Source of the DNA: JAAYZM01 sp964510785
GTDB taxonomy: Bacteria > Actinomycetota > Actinomycetes > Actinomycetales > Cellulomonadaceae
Length of the DNA: 52,337 bases
Direction of reading: 5' to 3'
NCBI GenBank assembly: GCA_964510785.1
Contig: CAZECM010000017.1
Location: 1 to 52,337 of the forward strand
Within the stretch, counting starts at the first letter, position 1; each line of letters starts with the position of its first letter. Positions 33,009 to 41,542 of this stretch are shown here, in pieces. The notes under the pieces are model-generated. The model was not told the origin of the DNA. It did no database searches and saw only the letters and a program-made list of their open reading frames with translations. The position numbers and the translations under genes were made by a program.

Positions 33009-33051
33009 AACCTCTGCATAGAAGTCCTTGCCTCAGCGTATCGGAGTCCCC

Positions 33052-34425
33052 ATGCCTCGGAAGTCCCCCGCAGCGAGCGCCCCCAGCGAGGCGCTCGGCT
33101 CCCGGTTCGTGCACCTGTTCGCGTTCTCGGGGCTGTCCAACCTCGCCGACGGGCTGCTCCTGGTGGGCGTGCCCCTCTACGCGATGACGCTCACGACCTC
33201 GCCTGGCCAGATCTCCCTCGTCACCACGGCCGTGACTCTCCCGTGGCTCCTGTTCGCCCTCGTCGCGGGCCTGCTGATCGACCGCCACGACAGGGTGCGG
33301 ATCCTCGTGATCGCCTCGCTCGTGCGCATCGCGGTGTTCGCCGGGGCAGCCGTCGCGGCGGCCGCGGGGGCGCTCACGATGCCGCTGCTGCTCGTGCTCC
33401 TCCTCGTGCTCGGGACGGCGGAGGTCTTCGCGGACGGGTCGAGCTCCGCGCTCGTGCCGGACGTCACGCCACGTTCCCGGCTCGCCGCGGCCAACAGCCG
33501 GCTCATGGGCGTCCAGCTCGCGGCCAACTCGTTCCTCGGGGCACCGATCGCCGGGTTCCTCCTCGCGGCGGGCGCCGGGTGGCTGTTCGGCGTGCCGGCA
33601 GGGCTGCTGCTCGCGGGTGTCCTGGTCGTGCTGCGTGGGCTGTGGGGGAAGAGCGCGCGGGTGCGAGCCCCCAGGGCGACGGCCGCACCTCTCGCCGACG
33701 CCGACGTCGACGCCGCCCCCGCAGCGCGCTCCGCCCGCCTCGAGCTGCGCGAGGGGCTCAGCTTCCTGCTGCGCCACCCGGTCATCCGCCCGCTCGTGCT
33801 CGGCGGCATGAGCTTCAACTTCCTGTCGAACGCCTACATGGCCGTGTTCGTGCTCTGGGTCGTGGGGCCGGCGTCCGCCGTCGGCCTCGCCCCCGAGCAG
33901 TACGGGTTCCTCGCGATGGGGCTCGCGGCGGGCGGGCTGACGGGCGCGGTCCTCGCGGAGAAGATCGTCGGCACCGGCCGCGACCGCGCCGTCGTGGCCG
34001 TGACCTGGGGCGTGAGCGCCGTGCTGCTCGCCGTGCCCGCGCTCGTGCCCCAGGTGTGGGCCGTCGCCGTCGCGTTCGCGCTCGTCGGGTTCTTCAACCT
34101 CGTCGGCAACACGGCGACCTCCTCGCTGCGCCAACGCCTCGTGCCGAGCCGGATCCTCGGGCGGGTCCAGGGCGCGTCCGCGACGCTCGCCTACGGGTCG
34201 ATGCCTCTCGGGGCGCTGTGCGGCGGGCTCGTCGCGGAGCTCTTCGGGGTGCGCGCGCTGCTCCTCGCGGTCGCCGTCGGCACCGTGGTGGTGACCGCCG
34301 CGACCGTGCGAGGGCTCTCGCAGCACGTGATCGACGCGGCCGAGCGGGACGCCGCCGAGGCACGGGTGGAGGCGGACGCCGACGACGGCACACCCGTTGC
34401 TGTGGCGCCCGCCACCACCGCCTAG
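33052..34425 (+). CDS. MFS transporter (macrolide-efflux-like)
   Basis: 457 residues with about 12 spans. The FALVAGLLIDRHDRVRILVIA loop is the MFS signature; EVFADGSSSALVPDVTPRSRLAAANSRLMGVQL is typical of MefA-like/enterobactin-exporter (EntS) relatives. The last 40 residues form an Ala/Asp/Glu-rich cytosolic tail. ATG 33052 has CGGAG six bases upstream. Divergent from the ArsR-type regulator, sharing a palindromic operator. The P450 gene follows on the same strand after 57 bases with its own ribosome site. Substrate unknown. Confidence 0.87.
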   Translation: MPRKSPAASAPSEALGSRFVHLFAFSGLSNLADGLLLVGVPLYAMTLTTSPGQISLVTTAVTLPWLLFALVAGLLIDRHDRVRILVIASLVRIAVFAGAAVAAAAGALTMPLLLVLLLVLGTAEVFADGSSSALVPDVTPRSRLAAANSRLMGVQLAANSFLGAPIAGFLLAAGAGWLFGVPAGLLLAGVLVVLRGLWGKSARVRAPRATAAPLADADVDAAPAARSARLELREGLSFLLRHPVIRPLVLGGMSFNFLSNAYMAVFVLWVVGPASAVGLAPEQYGFLAMGLAAGGLTGAVLAEKIVGTGRDRAVVAVTWGVSAVLLAVPALVPQVWAVAVAFALVGFFNLVGNTATSSLRQRLVPSRILGRVQGASATLAYGSMPLGALCGGLVAELFGVRALLLAVAVGTVVVTAATVRGLSQHVIDAAERDAAEARVEADADDGTPVAVAPATTA

Positions 34426-34482
34426 CCCCGGACCGCTCGATGGGTGCACAGTGGGGACAGCCGCCGCGACCTGGAGGGATGC

Positions 34483-35697
34483 ATGACCGAGACGAGCCAC
34501 GACGCCCCTGATCCGCAGCTCGTGCGGCACGCGCACCCGGCGATCCCCGCCGCCGACGACTGGGACCCGCGGTCACCCGAGGTCCTCGAGCACCAGATCG
34601 CCACCTACGACGAGCTGCGGGGGCGCTGCCCCGTCGCGCACAGCGAGTACCTCGGCTGGTCGGTGCTCCGGCACGACGACGTCGTCGAGGTCCTCCGCGA
34701 CCACGAGACGTACTCGAACGTCGTCTCCGACCGGCTCACCGTCCCCAACGGCATGGACCCGCCCGAGCACACCGAGTTCCGGCGCATCAACGACAAGTAC
34801 TTCACCCCGGAGCGCATGGCCGCGTTCGAGCCACGGTGCCGGCACGTCGCCGTCGGCGTCCTCGACCAGCTGCCCGACGACGGCGACGCCGAGCTCATGG
34901 GCGCCGTCGCCCGGACGTACGCGCTGCGCGTGCAGAGCGCGTTCCTCGGCTGGCCCGCCGAGCTCGAGGAGCCGCTGCGCGCCTGGGTGCGCAAGAACCA
35001 CGAGGCGACGCTCGCCCGGGACCGGATCGCGATGTCCGCGATCGCCCTCGAGTTCGACGGGTACATCCGCGACCTGCTCGACGAGCGGCGGGTGCTGGGG
35101 GAGCACGCGCCGAGGGACATCACGACCGAGCTCCTGGGCGACACAGTGTTCGGCCGGCTCGTGACCGACGAGGAGCTCGTGAGCCTGCTGCGCAACTGGA
35201 CCGTGGGCGAGCTCGCCACGATCGCGGCGAGCGTGGGGATCGTCGCGCACTTCCTTGCGGCCAGCCCCGAGGTCCAGGAGCGGTTGGCCGACGACGAGAG
35301 CCTGGTGGGTCCCGCCGTCGACGAGATCCTGCGCATCCACGGGCCGCTCGTCGCCAACCGACGCGCCACCACGCGAGCCACGTCCTTGCGCGGGCGCTCG
35401 CTCGCTGCCGGGGACCGCGTGAGCGTCATGTGGGCCGCCGCGAACCGTGACCCCGAGGTGTTCGGGGACCCGGACGAGTTCCGGCTCGACCGTGACCCCG
35501 AGCTCAACCTGCTCTACGGGGCGGGCATCCACTACTGCCCGGGGGCCCCGCTCGCCCGTCTCGAGCTGCGGCTGCTGACGGCCGAGCTGCTCGCGGGGTT
35601 CCGCATCGCGCCGGCGTCGACGGGGGCCGAACCCGTGCGCGCGATCTACCCGGCGAGCGGCTGGGCGACCCTCCCCCTCCACCTCACCCGCCGCTGA
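34483..35697 (+). CDS. cytochrome P450 with non-canonical I-helix
   Basis: 404 residues, soluble bacterial type. The heme loop reads YGAGIHYCPGAPLARLE with Cys352 as axial ligand; the K-helix ExxR is DEILR, and substrate-side PNGMDPPEHTEFRRIND is the usual N-terminal motif. In the I-helix the stretch NWTVGELATIAAS has Leu-Ala where most P450s have an acid-Thr pair used for oxygen activation. ATG follows GGAGGG. No ferredoxin or ferredoxin reductase is adjacent, so electron partners are elsewhere, or peroxide is used. Placed after an exporter gene; possible detoxification or secondary metabolism. The substrate cannot be inferred. Confidence 0.9.
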   Translation: MTETSHDAPDPQLVRHAHPAIPAADDWDPRSPEVLEHQIATYDELRGRCPVAHSEYLGWSVLRHDDVVEVLRDHETYSNVVSDRLTVPNGMDPPEHTEFRRINDKYFTPERMAAFEPRCRHVAVGVLDQLPDDGDAELMGAVARTYALRVQSAFLGWPAELEEPLRAWVRKNHEATLARDRIAMSAIALEFDGYIRDLLDERRVLGEHAPRDITTELLGDTVFGRLVTDEELVSLLRNWTVGELATIAASVGIVAHFLAASPEVQERLADDESLVGPAVDEILRIHGPLVANRRATTRATSLRGRSLAAGDRVSVMWAAANRDPEVFGDPDEFRLDRDPELNLLYGAGIHYCPGAPLARLELRLLTAELLAGFRIAPASTGAEPVRAIYPASGWATLPLHLTRR

Positions 35698-35710
35698 CCC
35701 CAACCCTCAC

Positions 35711-35776
35711 CGCGAAGTAGGTCGGCTAGCGGTCGCGGGGTAGGGCCGAGAGGTGCGTGCTCGGACCTACGTCGCG
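35711..35776. terminator. imperfect 13-bp inverted repeat between convergent genes
   Basis: CGCGAAGTAGGTC (35711-35723) pairs at 12 of 13 positions with GACCTACGTCGCG (35764-35776) around 40 bases. A further direct copy CTACGTCGCG lies at 35786-35795. It sits between the P450 and LamG-like genes, which converge. Confidence 0.35.
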
Positions 35777-35803
35777 CCCTGGGTACTACGTCGCGGGAGG
35801 GGG

Positions 35804-36619
35804 CTAGGGGGCTGTGGCGGCGGCGACCAGGGCGGACAGCTCGGCGGAGGGGACGGTGCCCGCGACCAGGGCCAGCTCGGTGGCCGTGAACGTCGCGGTC
35901 GTCGGCGTCTCGCCGTCGGGCTCCGTCCCGGGAACGGCACCGAGGCCGAGCGTGGGGGAGGCGACGACGGCGGGCAGGGTGCCCGTGTCCGAGCTCCCGT
36001 CGACCCAGAGCGTGGCACTGGCACCGTCGAGCACCAGGGCGAGGACGTGGGCGGACTCGCCGCCGTCGAACGCGACCGCGGCGAGCTCGACCGACGGCGC
36101 ACCGGCGTCCCACCCGTGCAGCGGCGCACCCGCCGCCGTGACCCGCACCGCGAGCCCGGCCCCCGGCGCCTCGGCGATCGTCAGGGCCGTGCCGGCAGCC
36201 GTGGGCGTACCCAGGACGAGGACGACGGTCGAGGGGTCGGAGAGCGACGGTGAGGCGTAGACCGACTGCCCCGCCGCGAGCGGCAGCACGCCGTCGTCGC
36301 ACTCGAGAGTGCCGTCGGGCGCGACGGTCGTGGGGGAGCCGGCGTCGTCGGACCACGGCGTGGTGCCGGGCGCGAACCCCCAGTGGAGCGTGGGTCCGAG
36401 GTCGTCGAGTAGCTCTTGGACCGGGATGTAGGAGTCGAAGTCGCACAGCGACTGGACCTGGAAGCCGTCCAGCGACGCGGAGGTCTGCGCCGTGTAGAGG
36501 GCACCCGTGGTCCCGAGCTGTGAGAACGCGGCACCGAGGAGTGCGAGGAGGCCGATCGTGGCGGTGGCGACGACACGGGCCGGCAGCATCCGGCTGGACT
36601 CAGTCGAGGAGGTACGCAT
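35804..36619 (-). CDS. SipW-type-signal secreted protein with LamG-like domain
   Basis: 271 residues. The N-terminal export signal (RMLPARVVATATIGLLALLGAAFSQ) is followed by GALYTAQTSASLDGFQV, resembling the signal regions processed by SipW-type peptidases. Residues about 100-265 look like a concanavalin/LamG fold (VELAAVAFDGGESAHVLALVLDGASATLWVDG, then ATELALVAGTVPSAELSAL). Only two cysteines are obvious (SLCDFDS and LECDDG), a possible disulfide. Its start lies 20 bases inside the signal peptidase gene end, so the two are coupled. Probably a surface or matrix protein exported by this module. LamG assignment is by pattern and moderate. Confidence 0.65.
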   Translation of the reverse strand: MRTSSTESSRMLPARVVATATIGLLALLGAAFSQLGTTGALYTAQTSASLDGFQVQSLCDFDSYIPVQELLDDLGPTLHWGFAPGTTPWSDDAGSPTTVAPDGTLECDDGVLPLAAGQSVYASPSLSDPSTVVLVLGTPTAAGTALTIAEAPGAGLAVRVTAAGAPLHGWDAGAPSVELAAVAFDGGESAHVLALVLDGASATLWVDGSSDTGTLPAVVASPTLGLGAVPGTEPDGETPTTATFTATELALVAGTVPSAELSALVAAATAP

Positions 36620-37316
36620 CGTCGAGCCGCGCCTCCTCCTGCCGCCGTTGGCCCTCGGCCTTGGCGCGCTGTCGTTCCCTGATCAGCCCACCGATCTCCA
36701 TCGCCGCAAGCAGCACGAGAGGCGGGGCAAGCATCGCAAATCTACCCTGCGGGGAGTGCGCCCAGCCCAAGATGTTGCCCATGCCGGGCTCGACGCTCAG
36801 CACCACGCCGCGCACGTTCGTCCAGGGCGTCGCGTCGGGGTCGGGGTACGGGTTCGCGTCGCCCTTCGTGATGATGTACTTCTGCGTCGAGGGTTCGCCG
36901 TCGGCGCCCAGCACGGGCTCCATGCGACCGGTCGCCTCGTTCTGCTCGAGAACCGGCAGCGCCCGCAGGTCGATGATCCGGTGCGTCACGAGCTGGTCGG
37001 ACGCGGCGGGGAAGAACGAGGCCACCTGGTTGATGCGCAGCTGGGAGGGGTCCGAGATGCGCTGGACGATGACGGCGTCACCCGCCCGGAAGTACGGCTC
37101 CATGGAACCCGAGGTCACGAGCAGGATCCGTTGGTCGTTGAGCTGGTACCACAGCGGGATCGCGAGCGAGGTCGCGAAGGCGAGGACGCAGATCGTGACG
37201 ATGGTCCAGCACGCGGCGGGAATGACGCGGGACGAACGGCTCTCCCGACGACGACGGCGCGTCCGTGGGGCGGGTGGTACCTCCCGACGGTCTTCCGCGC
37301 GCGGCGCTGCGACCAT
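36600..37316 (-). CDS. sipW: SipW-type signal peptidase I
   Basis: 238 residues. A basic N-terminus (RRRRRESRSS), one transmembrane span (IPAACWTIVTICVLAFATSLAIPLWY), then the S26B-type catalytic domain: TSGSMEP with nucleophile Ser71, VTHRIID with His112 in place of the usual bacterial Lys (the archaeal/ER/SipW type) and YIITKGDANPYPD. A second C-terminal span (FAMLAPPLVLLAAMEIGGLI) ends the protein. SipW in Bacillus processes TasA and TapA for biofilm fibres. Here the gene lies between a camelysin/TasA-like gene (two bases upstream) and a LamG-like gene (20-base overlap), its likely substrates. Confidence 0.88.
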   Translation of the reverse strand: MVAAPRAEDRREVPPAPRTRRRRRESRSSRVIPAACWTIVTICVLAFATSLAIPLWYQLNDQRILLVTSGSMEPYFRAGDAVIVQRISDPSQLRINQVASFFPAASDQLVTHRIIDLRALPVLEQNEATGRMEPVLGADGEPSTQKYIITKGDANPYPDPDATPWTNVRGVVLSVEPGMGNILGWAHSPQGRFAMLAPPLVLLAAMEIGGLIRERQRAKAEGQRRQEEARLDDAYLLD

Positions 37317-37318
37317 GA

Positions 37319-37960
37319 TCAGGGGTTGTTAGCGGTCTGCTCCGCGTAGAAGTCGAAGTCGATGCTCGCTGCCTCGTTCTGCACGGTGTCAGGAGCAGCG
37401 AGCGCGAAGGACAGGCCGACGCACAGGATCTCGCTCGCGCCGGCGTTGAGCTGCCGGTCGCCGGTGTGAGATCCGGCCGCGTTGTTGCCGATCCAGTGCA
37501 ACGGGGCGGAGCCGAGCACCGCGGAGCCGATGACGTTCGCCGTGACGGGCGGGCCCGTCTGCGCGGCGCACGCGGCCGGGGTGAGCCCGGTCGCCACGGA
37601 GTAGGTGAGGTTGTCCAGGAGCACGGGTGCGCCGACACCCGCGAGGGAGATCGAGTAGCGCAGCTGGAGCGAGCCGCTGTTCGTGACCTCGACGGGCGCG
37701 TAGTAGTGGTCGCCGGGTGCCGCGTTGCCCGCGGCGACCGTGAAGTCGGTCGCGGAGGTCGCGATGTCGATGGTGCCCGAGACGAAGCCGGACTGGCTCG
37801 GGTCGTCCTGGTCGGTGAAGAGCGCGTTCGTGGTCAGGCTCGTCACGCCGATCGCCGCGAGGCCGATGATGGTGGACGTCGCCACGAAGCGACGGCGGCG
37901 CGCAACGACGCCGGGCGCGGGCCGGTCAGGCTCCAGCATCTCCCGGATCAGGTCGTCCAT
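37319..37960 (-). CDS. camelysin/TasA-like SipW-dependent secreted protein
   Basis: 213 residues. The N-terminal region RRRRFVATSTIIGLAAIGVTSLTTNALFTD and the following GFVSGTIDIA match the SipW-dependent signal and first strand of TasA/CalY proteins; then APGDHYYAPVEVTNSGSLQLRYSISL, the typical beta-sandwich core. Peptidase activity once ascribed to camelysin is doubtful; the family forms fibres. ATG 37960 has GAGGA nine bases upstream; an ATG at 37981 would add seven residues. The stop is two bases before the sipW ATG. Likely a surface fibre subunit cleaved by the adjacent peptidase. Confidence 0.8.
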   Translation of the reverse strand: MDDLIREMLEPDRPAPGVVARRRRFVATSTIIGLAAIGVTSLTTNALFTDQDDPSQSGFVSGTIDIATSATDFTVAAGNAAPGDHYYAPVEVTNSGSLQLRYSISLAGVGAPVLLDNLTYSVATGLTPAACAAQTGPPVTANVIGSAVLGSAPLHWIGNNAAGSHTGDRQLNAGASEILCVGLSFALAAPDTVQNEAASIDFDFYAEQTANNP

Positions 37961-38030
37961 GGATTCACGTCCTCGCGTCATCCTTCGTGTATCGGCACTC
38001 TAGCGAAGCCGCTTGAGCCCGTTGTCGTAT

Positions 38031-40067
38031 CTAGCTGCCATTCTGGGGGGACTTGCCGGCCTTTGTCGGCCGCCGACGCCCCCCGGCGCGTCGCGAGCTG
38101 GGATTGACGCCCTCGGGATGGGGCACCTCAGCAGCAGGGACTGGCTGAGAGTACAAGAATCCCTGCGCCTGATCTACCCCCAATGCCCGGATTAGTCCTT
38201 CCGTGTCGGAATCTTCCACTCCTTCGGCCACGACCTCCAGGCCAAACGAGTGAGCGAGGTCCACCATGGCCTTGACGATCATCTCCGAGCCGGCGCGCTG
38301 GTGCGATCCCGTCAGGTCGGCGATGAACGTCCGGTCGATCTTGAGCCGGGCGACCGGGAGGTCCCGCAGCTGCGAGATCGAGGTGTTGCCGATGCCGAAG
38401 TCGTCGATCGAGACGAGCACGCCGATGTCGGCGAGCTGCTCGAGCACGGGCACCACGCGGGACGGGTCCGCGACGAGCGCCGTCTCGGTGATCTCCACCT
38501 CGAGCAGGTCGGGGCGCACCTGGTGGGCGTGCAGCAGCTCCTCGATCGTCTCCGCCACCTGCGAGGAGGTGAGGTTGTGCGCCGAGAGGTTCACCGCGAC
38601 GGGCACCTCGCGGCCCTCTTCCTGCCAGCGGGCGAGCTGGGAGATCGCCGACTCGAGGGCGAACGCCGTGAGGTCGTGGATGAGTCCGGACTGCTCGGCG
38701 AGCGGGATGAACAGGTCGGGGACGAGCATGCCGCGCGTCGGGTGCACCCAGCGCATGAGCGCCTCGAGGCCCACGACCTGCCCCGTCGTCAGGGCGATCT
38801 TCGGCTGGTAGAACATCACGAGCTCCTGGCGGTCCGCGAGCGCGCGGTGCAGGTCGCCGAGCAGCACGAGGCGGGCCGGGGAGGAGTCGTCCTCGTCGGG
38901 GGAGTAGATCGCGACACCCATGCGGTGGGTCTTGGCGGTGTACATCGCGACGTCGGCCTTGCGCATGAGGCCCGAGGCGTCGACGGCGTGGTCGGGGATG
39001 CACGCGACACCGATCGAGGAGTCGACGTGGAGCTCGAGGCCACCGAGGTTGAACGCGGGGGCGAACAGGTTGCGGACACGCTGGGCGAGCCGCTCGGCGT
39101 TCGCGATGGACCGGATCGAGGGCAGCAGGATGGCGAACTCGTCGCCGCCGAGCCGGGCGACCACGTCCCGCTCGCGCAGCGCAGCGCGAAGCCGGTGGGC
39201 GACCTGCACGAGGAGCTCGTCACCGCGGTCGTGGCCGAGCGAGTCGTTGATGTCCTTGAAACGGTCGATGTCGAGCAGCACGAGGCCGACGCCGGTGCCG
39301 TCCTCCTCGCCCTGGTCGATCGCGCGGCGCATCCGGTCGAGCAGCATGCGGCGGTTCGGCAGCCCCGTGAGCGGGTCGAGGAGGGCGAGGCGCGCGTTCT
39401 CGAGCGCGGAGGTCTGCAGCCGCTTCGAGGCGTTGCGCACCGTGCGGAAGAGCAAGAGCCACAGGACGAGCAGGCCCACGGAGATGACCGCCGTGACGAC
39501 GCGCACGGCCTCGCGCAGCGCCGCGTCGGTGTCCGTGTAGTCGAGGAGCACCTCGAGCGCGCCGACCCGGACCCCGCTCATGACGACGGGGACGTACACG
39601 GACAGCGCCGTCACCTGACGGCCCGCGGCGTTCGACGTGCTGCCGACCTCGCCGATGGTCGCGGTGACGATGCTCGCGCTCACCTCGCCGTCGCGCACCG
39701 CCCGGTCGAACGGGCCCGTCTGCGGGAAGGCGGCGGACGACAGGGGGTTGGCGTCGAAGAGCAGCACCGCGTCGGCGTTCCACAACCGCAGCCCGACGAG
39801 CTGCTCGGAGAACTCGCTCACGACCTGCGCGAGCTCGGCCTCGACCTCGGGCTTGAGCACACCGGTCTGGAAGCCGGACTCCGGGATGACGTCGCGCACG
39901 CTCGGCTCGATGAGCTTGGCCGCGGAAGAGCCCGCGCGCAGGGCCTGCTGACGCATGATGTGCGTGGTCGTCAGGATGAGCCCGCCGCCGAGGACGAGCA
40001 CGGCGACGATGCTGACCGCGGCGAAGTATCGCGTCAGTGCCCACCGTGTCCTGCGTGTCCGCTGCAC
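38031..40067 (-). CDS. membrane GGDEF-EAL c-di-GMP protein
   Basis: About 678 residues. First span near residues 12-33 (YFAAVSIVAVLVLGGGLILT), an extracytoplasmic sensor region (about 35-200), a second span (VVTAVISVGLLVLWLLLF), then GGDEF (about 240-400) with an intact GGDEF at 307-311, and EAL (about 430-670) with EAL at 435-437, ITETAL, IDDFGIG and VAEGVE. Both domains retain signature residues, so synthesis and breakdown of c-di-GMP are both possible. The start is uncertain: GTG 40067 is used because the conserved basic-plus-span start follows; GTG 40244 would add 59 residues of poor quality. The gene ends 70 bases before the TasA-like gene on the same strand, suggesting a functional link. 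Confidence 0.88.
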   Translation of the reverse strand: MQRTRRTRWALTRYFAAVSIVAVLVLGGGLILTTTHIMRQQALRAGSSAAKLIEPSVRDVIPESGFQTGVLKPEVEAELAQVVSEFSEQLVGLRLWNADAVLLFDANPLSSAAFPQTGPFDRAVRDGEVSASIVTATIGEVGSTSNAAGRQVTALSVYVPVVMSGVRVGALEVLLDYTDTDAALREAVRVVTAVISVGLLVLWLLLFRTVRNASKRLQTSALENARLALLDPLTGLPNRRMLLDRMRRAIDQGEEDGTGVGLVLLDIDRFKDINDSLGHDRGDELLVQVAHRLRAALRERDVVARLGGDEFAILLPSIRSIANAERLAQRVRNLFAPAFNLGGLELHVDSSIGVACIPDHAVDASGLMRKADVAMYTAKTHRMGVAIYSPDEDDSSPARLVLLGDLHRALADRQELVMFYQPKIALTTGQVVGLEALMRWVHPTRGMLVPDLFIPLAEQSGLIHDLTAFALESAISQLARWQEEGREVPVAVNLSAHNLTSSQVAETIEELLHAHQVRPDLLEVEITETALVADPSRVVPVLEQLADIGVLVSIDDFGIGNTSISQLRDLPVARLKIDRTFIADLTGSHQRAGSEMIVKAMVDLAHSFGLEVVAEGVEDSDTEGLIRALGVDQAQGFLYSQPVPAAEVPHPEGVNPSSRRAGGRRRPTKAGKSPQNGS

Positions 40068-40282
40068 CCTGGCCCCACGTCGTCGGTGCCGGCCACCTCG
40101 AGGCGCCGGTAGAACCTGGTGCTCGCAGGCTAGGCGTACCGTGCCATGGGAAACAAGGGTTGCCTGCTCCGGTGTGTCGCTTTCGCCGTAGATGCACGAT
40201 AGGTCGGCCCGTTGGGACCAATCCGTAGGCCTGAGGTGTTGCACCCGGTGGGCGCACCCGGCGCCCGGGACAGGAGGGCACG

Positions 40283-40690
40283 ATGGCCTACCGCGTGACG
40301 AAGTCGGACCAGGAGTGGCAGCTCGAGCTCGAGCCGATCGAGTTCGCCGTGCTGCGCCAGGCGGCCACGGAGCGCCCGTGGACGGGCGCGTTGCTGGGCG
40401 AGGACCGCGAGGGTACCTACGCGTGCCGCGCGTGCGGGGCGGAGCTGTTCCGCTCGGAGACGAAGTTCGAGGCGCACTGCGGCTGGCCCAGCTTCTACAG
40501 CCCGCTCGCGGGCGACGCCGTCGAGCTCGTCGAGGACCGCGCCCTCGGCATGGTGCGCACCGAGGTGCGCTGCGCGGCGTGCGGCTCGCACCTGGGCCAC
40601 GTGTTCGACGACGCGCCCCAGACGCCCACCGGCGACCGCTTCTGCATGAACTCCGTCTCCCTGACGTTCACCCCGTCGAAGACAGACTGA
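40283..40690 (+). CDS. msrB: peptide-methionine (R)-S-oxide reductase MsrB
   Basis: 135 residues, the full family length. It reduces methionine-R-sulfoxide in proteins. The four zinc cysteines are present (Cys48, Cys51, Cys97, Cys100), and the catalytic Cys121 is in DRFCMNSVSL; the substrate motif HCGWPSF is intact. ATG at 40283 follows ACAGGAGGG at good spacing. Divergent from the GGDEF-EAL gene across about 215 bases. The next gene begins 75 bases downstream on the same strand with its own ribosome site. Confidence 0.95.
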   Translation: MAYRVTKSDQEWQLELEPIEFAVLRQAATERPWTGALLGEDREGTYACRACGAELFRSETKFEAHCGWPSFYSPLAGDAVELVEDRALGMVRTEVRCAACGSHLGHVFDDAPQTPTGDRFCMNSVSLTFTPSKTD

Positions 40691-40765
40691 CACCCGAGGG
40701 TGGACAATTGGTGTGGTGCCGCGGCGAGGGGCGGCAGGGTGAACTGACGCAGGGAGGTGGAGATC

Positions 40766-41542
40766 GTGCCGGAGAGTGCCGATAAGCACACCGTGCCCGA
40801 CTCCCTCACCGTGCGCCGCTGGAGCCGCTACGGCGCCGACCGGCTGTACGTCACCGACGACATGGGCCGACGCATCGGCTCGATCGACCTCATCACGGGC
40901 ACGGTGAGCGCCGACTCCCCCGCGCTCGAGGGTGGCCTGCGCCTCGCGGCCCAGGAGTTCCTGCGGGCCGACGTCGACGAGGTCACGCTGCCGATCGAGC
41001 TCCCCGACGTCCCGCCGCCCCCAGGCCCCGACGAGGGCGTGCAGGACGGCGAGCCGGTCCCCGCGGACGTCCCCGTGGGCGAACGGCTCGACCGGTTGCG
41101 CAGGGACGGCTGGACGGTGCTCCACGAGGTGCCGCTGAGCCGGCAGGGCGACGTGGTGCAGCACCTGCTCATCGGGCCGGGCGGCGTGTACGCGCTGACC
41201 GTGCACGTCCACCTCGGTGCCGACGTCCAGGTCGACCGCCGTTCCCTCTACGTCAACCACCGGACGGTCCCGTACCTGCGAGACGCGCGGTTGCAGGCAC
41301 AGCGGCTCGAGCGCGTCCTCGGGGTGGCGTCGGCGTCGTACGTGTCGGTGCGCGCCGTCGTCGTCGTCCATACCGGCGCCCTCGCCGCACCCCGGGTGAC
41401 GAAGATGCCCGACGACGCCCTCGTGCTCGGCCGCACCGACATCCCCGGGGTCTTCCGGCGGCTGCCGCGCCGGTTGACGGACGCCGACGTCGAGATGCTC
41501 TCGGTGGCCGCGCTCCGAAAAGAGACCTGGACGGAGCAGTGA
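40766..41542 (+). CDS. NERD-domain (nuclease-related) protein
   Basis: 258 residues. The N-terminal 90 are variable (RWSRYGADRLYVTDDMGRRIGSIDL, with a proline-rich linker). The C-terminal half is a NERD-type fold: GERLDRLRRDGWTVLHEVPL, VVQHLLIGPGGVYALTVH, then RDARLQAQRLERVLG and VRAVVVVHTGALA. NERD domains resemble restriction endonuclease-like folds; the usual catalytic D/E-x-K is not clear here (HVHLG replaces the expected acidic-x-Lys strand), so nuclease activity is doubtful. GTG 40766 has GGGAGG eight bases upstream; GTG 40757 lies within it. The stop overlaps the next GTG (GTGA). Confidence 0.65.
   Translation: MPESADKHTVPDSLTVRRWSRYGADRLYVTDDMGRRIGSIDLITGTVSADSPALEGGLRLAAQEFLRADVDEVTLPIELPDVPPPPGPDEGVQDGEPVPADVPVGERLDRLRRDGWTVLHEVPLSRQGDVVQHLLIGPGGVYALTVHVHLGADVQVDRRSLYVNHRTVPYLRDARLQAQRLERVLGVASASYVSVRAVVVVHTGALAAPRVTKMPDDALVLGRTDIPGVFRRLPRRLTDADVEMLSVAALRKETWTEQ

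Noticed and set aside
32287..34536. A single 749-codon minus-strand frame spanning the ArsR-type gene and the MFS gene
   Set aside because: Only its last 232 residues (from ATG 32985) are homologous; the upstream part is a shadow of the MFS gene.
40068..40282. c-di-GMP riboswitch upstream of the GGDEF-EAL gene
   Set aside because: I looked for a GEMM-type core (GACGCAAAGCC-like) on both strands and did not find it.
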